From positions 1 to 5,775 of the forward strand of contig PMJN01000179.1 of assembly GCA_003157445.1 (NCBI GenBank): DNA of 5,775 nt, written 5' to 3'. The translations under genes were made by a program, and so were the position numbers. This DNA comes from Micrococcales bacterium. Lineage in GTDB: Bacteria > Actinomycetota > Actinomycetes > Actinomycetales > Dermatophilaceae. Below, piece after piece: positions 1-5,050 of the stretch. The notes beneath the pieces were generated by a model, which was not told where the DNA came from, ran no database searches, and saw nothing but the letters and a program-made list of their open reading frames with translations. How positions within the stretch are numbered: position 1 is the stretch's first letter; each line of letters starts with the position of its first letter.

Positions 1-154
<154 letters not shown>

Positions 155-243
155 GGCGAGGCGTCCGTTCGACTTCCAAGACTCTCGCAGCACTGGTCCA
201 GGACAACGTCCAGCCGCCACCGGGTCGTCGTTGGCTGCAAGTA

Positions 244-873
244 GTGGGTGTAGGGCTCGTGCACATGATGCTGTTGCAGGGGCTGCGCGCAGAGTCCCGG
301 TACCCCCTATCGGTATCGATGGAGCCTACGCTGAGACCTGAGGACCGTATCCTGGTCTACAAGATCGGAGGCGCGTCATCCCAGCAACGAGGGGACCTTG
401 TCGTCTTCGACGGCACTCATGTCTTTGCCGACCGTGCTGTGCCAAATGGTTCCGGCCAGAGTTCAGCAGTGGGCAGGATCATGGCTTGGCTGGCCTCGAG
501 GTGGTCCCTTCATCTCAACGAGAACGGTTACCTCAAGCGTGTCGTCGGACTTCCCGGGGATCACGTGGTGTGCTGTGACGCCAGAGGTCTCCTGACCGTC
601 AACGACCCGGTGGTCAAGGAGCCCTACTTCTATCCGGGTGACAAACCCAGCGACCTGACCTTCGATGTCTCGGCTGCGGCCGGGCTGATCCTGGTGATGG
701 GCGACCATTGCAGCGACTCGGGCAACTCACGTGCCCATCTGGGGAATCCTGGAGGAGGAGGAATGGTGAGGATCGACGATGTGATCGGCAGAGCTGGCAT
801 GAGCTACTGGCCGGGCGCACCTCACTCGTTCAGGAGCCTATCGGTGACCACTGTGAGGGAGAGGCGTTCGTGA
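244..873 (+). CDS. lepB: Type I signal peptidase, divergent copy (lepB1)
   Basis: This encodes a 209-residue serine/lysine signal peptidase, which cuts signal peptides from exported proteins on the outer face of the membrane. Visible motifs: box B SVSMEPTL with nucleophile Ser25; general base Lys98 in YLKRVVGLPGD; box E GDHCSDSGNSR at 153-163. Box E differs from the other three copies (GDHRS-S--DSR): Cys156 replaces Arg and Asn161 replaces the usual Asp. The membrane anchor is short (roughly residues 2-14). GTG 244 is the first conventional start in this frame and has no good ribosome site. The frame stays open upstream into rplS and encodes RRWLQ just before the GTG, which would complete a normal anchor, so a non-standard upstream start (CTG 235, 193 or 151) cannot be excluded. 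ATG 265 has TAGGG about 9 bases upstream but would shorten the anchor further. Its TGA overlaps the lepB2 GTG. Confidence 0.85.
   Translation: MGVGLVHMMLLQGLRAESRYPLSVSMEPTLRPEDRILVYKIGGASSQQRGDLVVFDGTHVFADRAVPNGSGQSSAVGRIMAWLASRWSLHLNENGYLKRVVGLPGDHVVCCDARGLLTVNDPVVKEPYFYPGDKPSDLTFDVSAAAGLILVMGDHCSDSGNSRAHLGNPGGGGMVRIDDVIGRAGMSYWPGAPHSFRSLSVTTVRERRS
857..864 (+). promoter_or_regulatory. Ribosome binding site of lepB2 (copied at lepB3)
   Basis: GGGAGAGG lies 5 bases before GTG 870, inside the last codons of lepB1. It fixes the lepB2 start, although the frame stays open back to an ATG at 708. The surrounding 853-876 recurs at 1697-1720 in front of lepB3, with 21 of 24 bases identical and the same spacing. 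Confidence 0.75.
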
Positions 874-1643
874 GCGTGCCCGAAATGCCCCAGGGTCAGC
901 AACGGCCTAATGTCCAAAGCCAACGGCCTCTTCATCCTCGAGGCTCCCGTTATCGGCGAGGCGCGGTGACCCCGATGCTGCGCGAGTCGGTGATCGTCAT
1001 CGTTATGGCGTTGCTGCTGTCGCTGATCGTCAAGACCTGGCTCGTGCAGGCGTTCTACATTCCTTCGGAATCCATGGAGAACACTCTGCTGGTGGGGGAT
1101 CGGGTGATCGTCAACAAGCTGGTCCCCTCACCCATCGCCCTCAACCGCGGCGACATCATCGTGTTCGAGGATCCCGACCACTGGTTGCCGCCGGCGGCCC
1201 CGGTCCAGCGCTCGGCGCTGTCCAGTGCCATCAACTCGACCCTGACCTTCGTCGGGTTGCTGCCCAGCGACGAGGGTAATCACCTGATCAAGAGGGTCAT
1301 CGGGCTGCCGGGGGACCACGTTGTGTGCTGCAACATGCAGAAGCAGCTCATGGTCAACGGCGTACCGCTCAGTGAGCCTTATATCTTCCCTGGCGACGAG
1401 CCGAGCCAGGAGCCCTTCAATATCATCGTCCCGGCAGGGCGGGTCTGGGTGATGGGCGACCACCGCTCCGACTCGGCCGACTCCCGCCCTCATGACGAGA
1501 ACTCGGGCGGGGTCAAGGGCTCGGTGCCGGAGAGCCTGATTGTGGGTCGGGCGATCACCGTTGTCTGGCCGATCCAGCACTGGGCATGGTTATCCAATCC
1601 CTCACAGACGTTCGCCAAGGTCCCCACGGCAACTGTGAAATGA
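870..1643 (+). CDS. lepB: Type I signal peptidase (lepB2)
   Basis: This is a 257-residue signal peptidase I with one N-terminal membrane anchor and the catalytic domain outside the cell. Residues 1-38 are a cytosolic, Arg/Gln/Pro-containing tail. Residues 40-58 are the membrane segment. Box B is YIPSESMENTL with nucleophile Ser68. GDRVIVNK and NRGDIIVF follow, then [12 protein letters not shown] with general base Lys141, vicinal Cys153-Cys154, and box [12 protein letters not shown] at 196-206. No C-terminal membrane helix is seen. The GTG start is chosen from its ribosome site and because it gives exactly the length of lepB4. The start overlaps the lepB1 stop (GTGA), which suggests translational coupling. 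Box B has Asn where SMxPTL usually has Pro. The gene is most similar to lepB4. Confidence 0.95.
   Translation: MSVPEMPQGQQRPNVQSQRPLHPRGSRYRRGAVTPMLRESVIVIVMALLLSLIVKTWLVQAFYIPSESMENTLLVGDRVIVNKLVPSPIALNRGDIIVFEDPDHWLPPAAPVQRSALSSAINSTLTFVGLLPSDEGNHLIKRVIGLPGDHVVCCNMQKQLMVNGVPLSEPYIFPGDEPSQEPFNIIVPAGRVWVMGDHRSDSADSRPHDENSGGVKGSVPESLIVGRAITVVWPIQHWAWLSNPSQTFAKVPTATVK
1180..1339 (+). repeat. Near-identical tract shared with lepB4, copy A
   Basis: These 160 bases of lepB2 match 3350-3509 of lepB4 with one mismatch (G at 1269, A at 3439). The tract spans codons from NWLPP/HWLPP to HVVCCNM, including the catalytic Lys. Synonymous sites are identical too, although flanking parts of the two genes differ at many positions. 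Confidence 0.9.
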
Positions 1644-1717
1644 CCGCCGGTACCACGTCGCGCAAACCAATCTTGAGGCGTGGAACCCTGAGCATGGTGG
1701 GGGAGAGGCACTCGTGA
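1640..1717 (+). CDS. 25-codon bridging ORF; duplication scar joining rnhB start to lepB1 end
   Basis: This small ORF fills the gap between lepB2 and lepB3. Its ATG overlaps the lepB2 stop (ATGA at 1640-1643) and its TGA overlaps the lepB3 start (GTGA at 1714-1717). Its first 13 residues, MTAGTTSRKPILR, match the RnhB N-terminus ([13 protein letters not shown]) at 10 of 13 positions. Its end, V-G-E-R-H-S-stop, matches the lepB1 C-terminus V-R-E-R-R-S-stop. The last 24 bases of the region (1697-1720) are 21/24 identical to 853-876. I read it as the junction left when a lepB-containing segment was tandemly duplicated. It also carries the lepB3 ribosome site. It may be translated, if only to couple lepB2 to lepB3. 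A separate peptide function is not supported. Confidence 0.6.
   Translation: MTAGTTSRKPILRRGTLSMVGERHS
1701..1708 (+). promoter_or_regulatory. Ribosome binding site of lepB3
   Basis: GGGAGAGG lies 5 bases before GTG 1714, the same sequence and spacing as at lepB2. It supports the far-upstream start, so the long repeat extension is translated as part of the lepB3 protein. Confidence 0.75.
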
Positions 1718-2961
1718 GCGAGCCCAAACAACCTCCGGGCGAGCGCCGACGAGATGTTCAGCGGCGGCGAGAATTCGAGGCTCGTCAGGGCGCACGGCAC
1801 AAGGGTGATGTCGAGTCTTCTCGTGAGGCTCGCCGGCACGCAGAGGTGGAGTCTTCTCGTGAGGCTGGGCGGCAGGCAGAGGCGGAGTCTGCTCGTGGGG
1901 CTCAGCGGCGGGTGCGGGCCGAGTCTCGTCAGCAGGCTCAGCGGCGCGACGAGTTTGAAGCTCGGGAGGCCCGTCGCCGCCAAGCGGGCGAGTCTCGGGA
2001 GGCTGCGCGGCGCAAAGCGTTCGAGTCTCGCCGCCAGGCACAGCGGCGTGACGAGTTCGAAGCTCGGGAGGCTCAGCGGCGCGCAGGAGTCGATTCTCAG
2101 GAGGCTCGGAACGAGCAGTTCGGGTCTCGTCTGGAGGCTCAGCGGCGCGTTGGGCAGGAGTCTCGTCTGCAGGCTCGACGGCGTGCAGAGGTGGAGTCTC
2201 GCGAGGGTACCCGGCGCGGCGGTATCGAGTCTCGTCGCGACGTACAGCGCAGGGGGGAAAGCGAGTCTCGTGGGCAGGTTCGGCATCGAGCCGTGGGAAC
2301 CTCGATGTTGCGCGAGTCCGCGCTCATCATCGGCCTGGCAGTGCTGTTCTCGTTGCTCGTCAAGACGTGGCTGATGCAGGAGTTCTTCATCCCTTCGATC
2401 TCGATGGAGAACACCCTGCTGGTGGGAGATCGGGTGATCGTCAACAAGCTGGTCCCCTCGCCCATGTCCCTCAACCGCGGCGACGTCATTGTGTTCAAGG
2501 ATCCCGGCAACTGGTTGCCGCCGGCGGTTCCGGCCCAGCACTCCCGGCTCAGCAGTGCTTTGACCTTTGTCGGGTTGCTGCCCAACAACGAGGGCAACGA
2601 CCTCATCAAGCGGGTCATCGGGTTGCCAGGGGACCACGTGGTCTGCTGCAACTCCGGCAAGCAGCTCACGGTCAACGGCGTGGCGCTGAGCGAGCCGTAC
2701 CTGTTTCCCGGCGACACACCGAGCCAGGAGTCCTTCAATATCACTGTTCCGGCTGGACGGGTGTGGGTGATGGGGGACCACCGCTCCGAATCAGGGGACT
2801 CCCGCCCCCACGACGAGAACTCGGGTGGAGCCAAGGGCTCGGTGCCAGAGAGCCTGGTTGTGGGTCGGGCGATCGCTGTCGTCTGGCCTGCTACGCACTG
2901 GACCTGGTTGCCTAGTCCTTCTGCGACGTTCGGCGGGGTTCCGACAGCGACACCGAAATGA
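1714..2961 (+). CDS. lepB: Type I signal peptidase with long Arg/Glu-rich repeat extension (lepB3)
   Basis: This encodes 415 residues, against 257 in lepB2 and lepB4. Residues 1-195 are a very hydrophilic cytosolic extension. Residues 21-194 hold about fifteen units of 10-12 residues, roughly ESRxxAQRRxE. A hand count of residues 33-194 gives about 44 Arg, 1 Lys and 31 Asp/Glu. The membrane segment is about 202-220. The catalytic domain is complete: FIPSISMENTL with Ser230; [12 protein letters not shown] with Lys299; Cys311-Cys312; box E GDHRSESGDSR at 354-364. Four residues (INST in lepB2/4) are missing after SSA near 282. The strong ribosome site at GTG 1714, the GTGA overlap with the bridging ORF, and a stop-free frame all argue that the extension is real coding sequence. 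A signal peptidase fold is certain; the extension's function is unknown. It is not a recognised domain, and the charge pattern suggests a helical or disordered polyampholyte. Confidence 0.93.
   Translation: MSEPKQPPGERRRDVQRRREFEARQGARHKGDVESSREARRHAEVESSREAGRQAEAESARGAQRRVRAESRQQAQRRDEFEAREARRRQAGESREAARRKAFESRRQAQRRDEFEAREAQRRAGVDSQEARNEQFGSRLEAQRRVGQESRLQARRRAEVESREGTRRGGIESRRDVQRRGESESRGQVRHRAVGTSMLRESALIIGLAVLFSLLVKTWLMQEFFIPSISMENTLLVGDRVIVNKLVPSPMSLNRGDVIVFKDPGNWLPPAVPAQHSRLSSALTFVGLLPNNEGNDLIKRVIGLPGDHVVCCNSGKQLTVNGVALSEPYLFPGDTPSQESFNITVPAGRVWVMGDHRSESGDSRPHDENSGGAKGSVPESLVVGRAIAVVWPATHWTWLPSPSATFGGVPTATPK
1774..2295 (+). repeat. Degenerate 30-36-bp tandem repeat encoding the lepB3 extension
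   Basis: About fifteen in-frame units (lepB3 residues 21-194) share a core GAGTCTCGT..GAGGCTCAGCGGCG. The clearest 36-bp units start at 1810, 1846, 1882 and 1918. A higher-order repeat is also visible: the segment from 1921 recurs from 2023, an offset of 102 bp (34 codons), and encodes ESRxQAQRRDEFEAREAxR twice. Every unit is a multiple of three, so the reading frame is kept. The array contains no stop in several other frames, which creates long false ORFs on both strands. Confidence 0.88.
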
Positions 2962-3032
2962 GAGTAAACACCACCTCGGTGATGGCCTGGCCAGGCCGAA
3001 GGAAACGGCGCGGCGGTAGCAGTGATGCATGA
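2958..3032 (+). CDS. 24-codon ORF in lepB3-lepB4 gap; likely relic of rnhB start
   Basis: The ATG overlaps the lepB3 stop (ATGA), exactly as rnhB overlaps lepB4. The peptide begins MRVNTTS, five of seven identical to RnhB MTANTTS, and then diverges (VMAWPGRRKRRGG) to a TGA at 3030-3032. The first 24 bases from 2956 match 19 of 24 bases at the rnhB start. The 3' part runs into the copied rnhB/DUF2469 spacer. The simplest reading is a remnant of an rnhB copy whose body was deleted. Whether it is translated is unknown. Confidence 0.45.
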   Translation: MRVNTTSVMAWPGRRKRRGGSSDA

Positions 3033-3064
3033 TGGTGCCGTGGTGAGCGAACACGGAGGCGACC
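3019..3064 (+). repeat. 46-bp repeat, copy 1 (before and into lepB4)
   Basis: This segment aligns without gaps to 4542-4587, the spacer between rnhB and DUF2469, with 39 of 46 bases identical. The first 24 bases differ at one position. It includes the ATGCATGATGGTGC core and a GGAGGCGA that serves as the DUF2469 ribosome site in the other copy. Here that GGAGG lies inside the lepB4 coding region. Confidence 0.85.
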
Positions 3065-3816
3065 CCATCGTCGAGACCGAGGTCGAGAGCCCGGCCTTAG
3101 ACTCCCGTCGAGACTCGCATCATCGGCGAGGCGGGCTAACCCCGATGCTGCGCGAATCTGTGATCGTCATCGCTTTGGCGTTGCTGTTATCGCTGATCGT
3201 CAAGACCTGGCTGATGCAGGCGTTCTACATTCCCTCCGCGTCCATGGAGAACACCCTGCTGGTGGGGGATCGGGTGATCGTCAACAAGATGGTCCCCTCA
3301 CCCATCGCCCTCAACCGCGGCGACGTCATCGTGTTCGAGGATCCCGGTAACTGGTTGCCGCCGGCGGCCCCGGTCCAGCGCTCGGCGCTGTCCAGTGCCA
3401 TCAACTCGACCCTGACCTTCGTCGGGTTGCTGCCCAGCAACGAGGGTAATCACCTGATCAAGAGGGTCATCGGGCTGCCGGGGGACCACGTTGTGTGCTG
3501 CAACATGCACAGACAACTGATGGTCAACGGCGTGGCGCTCAGCGAGCCGTACCTGTTTCCTGGCGATATACCGAGCCAGGCGGCCTTCAATATCACCGTT
3601 CCGGCCGGGCGGGTGTGGGTGATGGGCGACCACCGCTCTGACTCGGCCGACTCCCGCCCCCACGACCAGAACTCGGGCGGGGTCAAGGGCTCGGTGCCGG
3701 AGAGGCTGATCGTGGGTCGGGCGATCACCGTTGTCTGGCCTATCCAGCACTGGGCATGGGTGGCTAATCCCTCGCAGACTTTCGTGAAGGTCCCTACCGT
3801 GAGGGCGGCGAAATGA
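3043..3816 (+). CDS. lepB: Type I signal peptidase (lepB4)
   Basis: This encodes a 257-residue signal peptidase I, the same length as lepB2. It has a cytosolic tail (1-37) containing [12 protein letters not shown], a membrane segment at about 39-57, box [12 protein letters not shown] with Ser67, [12 protein letters not shown] with Lys140, Cys152-Cys153 and box [12 protein letters not shown] at 195-205. GTG 3043 is preferred because GTG-AGC-GA matches the lepB2/lepB3 starts (GTGAGCG) and gives equal length. However, it lacks a good ribosome site. In-frame GTG 3022 and ATG 3025 would add six or seven residues (MHDGAV) derived from the copied spacer. The stop overlaps the rnhB start (ATGA). The gene is nearest to lepB2, including a 160-bp tract with one mismatch. 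Confidence 0.94.
   Translation: MSEHGGDPIVETEVESPALDSRRDSHHRRGGLTPMLRESVIVIALALLLSLIVKTWLMQAFYIPSASMENTLLVGDRVIVNKMVPSPIALNRGDVIVFEDPGNWLPPAAPVQRSALSSAINSTLTFVGLLPSNEGNHLIKRVIGLPGDHVVCCNMHRQLMVNGVALSEPYLFPGDIPSQAAFNITVPAGRVWVMGDHRSDSADSRPHDQNSGGVKGSVPERLIVGRAITVVWPIQHWAWVANPSQTFVKVPTVRAAK
3350..3509 (+). repeat. Near-identical tract shared with lepB2, copy B
   Basis: This is the partner of 1180-1339, with one mismatch in 160 bases. lepB3, lying between the two genes, does not share this level of identity and lacks four codons within the tract. Confidence 0.9.
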
Positions 3817-4538
3817 CCGCAAACACTACGTCGGGCAAACCCTCCCTGCGGGTCGAGCGAGAGTTGCAGCGTGCGGGCTACCGGCTGGTGGCCGGTATGG
3901 ACGAGGTCGGTCGTGGGGCCTTGGCCGGTCCGGTGTCGGTCGGCGTCGTGGTGATCGATGAGGCATGCCGCTCGGCGCCGGTCGGTGTCAAGGACTCCAA
4001 ACTGCTGTCCCATCAGGTGCGCGAGCGACTGGTGCCCAAGATCCAGCGATGGGCGACGGCGTACGCGGTTGGACATGCCTCGCCGCAGGAGATCGACCAA
4101 TACGGAATCATGGTGGCCCTGCGCTTTGCCGGTACCCGGGCGCTGGCGGCGCTGTCGGTCGCCCCGGATCTGATCATCCTGGACGGCAACCACGACTGGC
4201 TGACGGACCCCGGACGGGTCGGGCTCTTGGGCCTGGCTGAAAGTGAGGACCGCGGTGTTCCCTGTGCACCGGTCAGGACCATGGTCAAGGCTGACCTGTT
4301 CTGTTCTTCGGTTGCGGGAGCGAGTGTGTTGGCTAAGGTCGAGCGCGACACGTTGATGGTCGCGCTCGCGGCCGAGGTGCCGGGTTACGCGTGGGAGCTG
4401 AACAAGGGATATTCGGCCCCCGAGCACTTTGCGGCACTGGCGTCCCACGGCCCGAGCGTGCATCATCGTCGATCGTGGCGGTTGCCCGGAGTGAGTCAGA
4501 GAGCCGGCATGGATCACGTGGCGATGACTGTCCCGTGA
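3813..4538 (+). CDS. rnhB: Ribonuclease HII
   Basis: This 241-residue cytoplasmic enzyme cleaves RNA in RNA/DNA hybrids and starts removal of single ribonucleotides from DNA. The four metal-binding acidic residues are visible: Asp30 and Glu31 in [14 protein letters not shown], Asp124 in [11 protein letters not shown], and Asp161 in [30 protein letters not shown] (60-66) and the C-terminal [13 protein letters not shown] followed by [10 protein letters not shown] are also family motifs. The insertion between Asp124 and Asp161 (HDWLTDP onward) is of the kind I associate with actinobacterial RNase HII. The ATG overlaps the lepB4 stop (ATGA) and has GAGGG (3801-3805) 7 bases upstream. Fragments resembling its first codons occur after lepB2 and after lepB3, so it appears to have been at the edge of the lepB duplications. 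Confidence 0.96.
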   Translation: MTANTTSGKPSLRVERELQRAGYRLVAGMDEVGRGALAGPVSVGVVVIDEACRSAPVGVKDSKLLSHQVRERLVPKIQRWATAYAVGHASPQEIDQYGIMVALRFAGTRALAALSVAPDLIILDGNHDWLTDPGRVGLLGLAESEDRGVPCAPVRTMVKADLFCSSVAGASVLAKVERDTLMVALAAEVPGYAWELNKGYSAPEHFAALASHGPSVHHRRSWRLPGVSQRAGMDHVAMTVP

Positions 4539-4541
4539 GAG

Positions 4542-4587
4542 GCAGTGATGCATGATGGTGCTGTGCGGACGGAACGCGGAGGCGAGC
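4542..4587 (+). repeat. 46-bp repeat, copy 2 (rnhB-DUF2469 spacer)
   Basis: This is the partner of 3019-3064 with 39 of 46 bases identical. Here it is a genuine spacer: it carries a 14-codon ORF and the GGAGG (4578-4582) six bases before the DUF2469 ATG. This copy is probably the original, because the conserved neighbour DUF2469 follows it. Confidence 0.85.
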
Positions 4588-4592
4588 AATGA
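4548..4592 (+). CDS. 14-codon upstream ORF coupled to DUF2469
   Basis: ATG 4548 is preceded by GAGAGG (4537-4542) at 5 bases. It encodes MHDGAVRTERGGEQ and ends at TGA 4590-4592, overlapping the DUF2469 ATG (ATGA). The lepB4 upstream region encodes the related [14 protein letters not shown], with 9 of 14 identical and most other changes conservative. It may act as a coupling leader between rnhB and DUF2469, or it may be a chance ORF over the ribosome site. A peptide function is not shown. Confidence 0.4.
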   Translation: MHDGAVRTERGGEQ

Positions 4593-4906
4593 GCTCTGAG
4601 GACCTGGAGAAGTACGAGACCGAGATGGAGCTTCAGCTCTATCGCGAGTATCGCGACGTAGTGGGCCTGTTCTCGCACGTCGTGGAGACCGAGCGTCGTT
4701 TCTACCTTGCCAACTCCGTTGACGTCAAGGTCCGCGGCGAGGGCGGCGAGGTCTACTTCGACGTGACGATGTCCGATGCCTGGGTCTGGGATGTCTACCG
4801 GCCGGCACGGTTCGTCAAGAACGTGCGGGTTGTCACCTTCAAGGACGTCAACGTTGAAGAGCTCTCCAAGAATGAGCTCGAGCTACCCAAGGATGGCGGT
4901 TTCTAG
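4589..4906 (+). CDS. DUF2469 family protein
   Basis: This 105-residue soluble acidic protein has no signal peptide or membrane segment. The N-terminal SSEDLEKYETEMELQLYREYRDVVGLFSHVVETERRFYLAN region and the following VDVKV, VYFDVTMSDAWVWDVYRPARFV and VRVVTFKDVNVEEL segments are the DUF2469 pattern (M. tuberculosis Rv2901c type). Its length is normal for the family. The molecular role is not established. It sits after rnhB in most actinobacteria I know of, as here. The start is supported by GGAGG six bases upstream and overlaps the TGA of a 14-codon ORF. It ends the compact operon: the next gene lies 144 bp downstream and has its own ribosome site. Confidence 0.93.
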   Translation: MSSEDLEKYETEMELQLYREYRDVVGLFSHVVETERRFYLANSVDVKVRGEGGEVYFDVTMSDAWVWDVYRPARFVKNVRVVTFKDVNVEELSKNELELPKDGGF

Positions 4907-5020
4907 TCACCGTGTTTGAGCCGTGGCAGGGCGGCCGGGCACCGGACGGAAGCGCGGAAGGCGGACGTTAGACTCCGGAGATAGCTTGAGAGTGCCGACC
5001 AATTGCACCGTCGCGCATGA

Positions 5021-5039
5021 CGTTACGAGCTTGGTAACG
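5021..5039. promoter_or_regulatory. Perfect 6-bp inverted repeat before the carboxylase gene
   Basis: CGTTAC (5021-5026) and GTAACG (5034-5039) form a perfect inverted repeat around a 7-base spacer GAGCTTG. Its last base is the first base of the GGAGG ribosome site (5039-5043) of the downstream gene. It could be an operator for a dimeric repressor or an RNA hairpin beside the ribosome site. The remaining 4907-5020 shows no clear terminator or convincing -35/-10 pair; TAGACT at 4969-4974 is a weak -10 candidate only. Confidence 0.4.
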
Positions 5040-5043
5040 GAGG
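5039..5043 (+). promoter_or_regulatory. Ribosome binding site of the biotin carboxylase gene
   Basis: GGAGG lies 7 bases before ATG 5051. Together with the canonical protein start MFTRIAVVNRGE it fixes the start of the gene that leaves the window. Confidence 0.8.
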
Positions 5044-5050
5044 CTGTCAC

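Noticed and set aside
194..212. Possible terminator after rplS (GGAC-AAC-GTCC)
   Set aside because: The stem is only 4 bp with no U-tract, and the region is followed immediately by lepB1.
708..869. Upstream in-frame extension of lepB2 to ATG 708 (311 residues)
   Set aside because: It lies inside lepB1 coding, its translation has no signal peptidase features, and GTG 870 has a strong ribosome site and gives the same length as lepB4.
1774..2295. CRISPR-like array
   Set aside because: The repeats are contiguous, degenerate, in frame and coding, with no unique spacers between them.
1754..2374. 206-codon plus-strand ORF in another frame of the lepB3 extension
   Set aside because: It is stop-free only because the repeat units are multiples of three without stops in this frame. 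The lepB3 frame has the ribosome site and runs directly into the catalytic domain.
1490..2781. Long minus-strand ORFs (183 and 408 codons) across the lepB3 repeat region
   Set aside because: They are antisense to clear signal peptidase coding. Their repetitive Pro/Thr/Leu-rich translations are the repeat read in the wrong frame, and they match no family motif.
3019..3064. Insertion sequence or mobile element end
   Set aside because: The 46-bp repeat has no terminal inverted repeats, target-site duplication or transposase nearby. Local gene duplication explains it better.
3450..4589. 379-codon minus-strand ORF across lepB4 and rnhB
   Set aside because: It is antisense to two well-supported genes with catalytic motifs. 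Long reverse ORFs are expected in GC-rich coding DNA.
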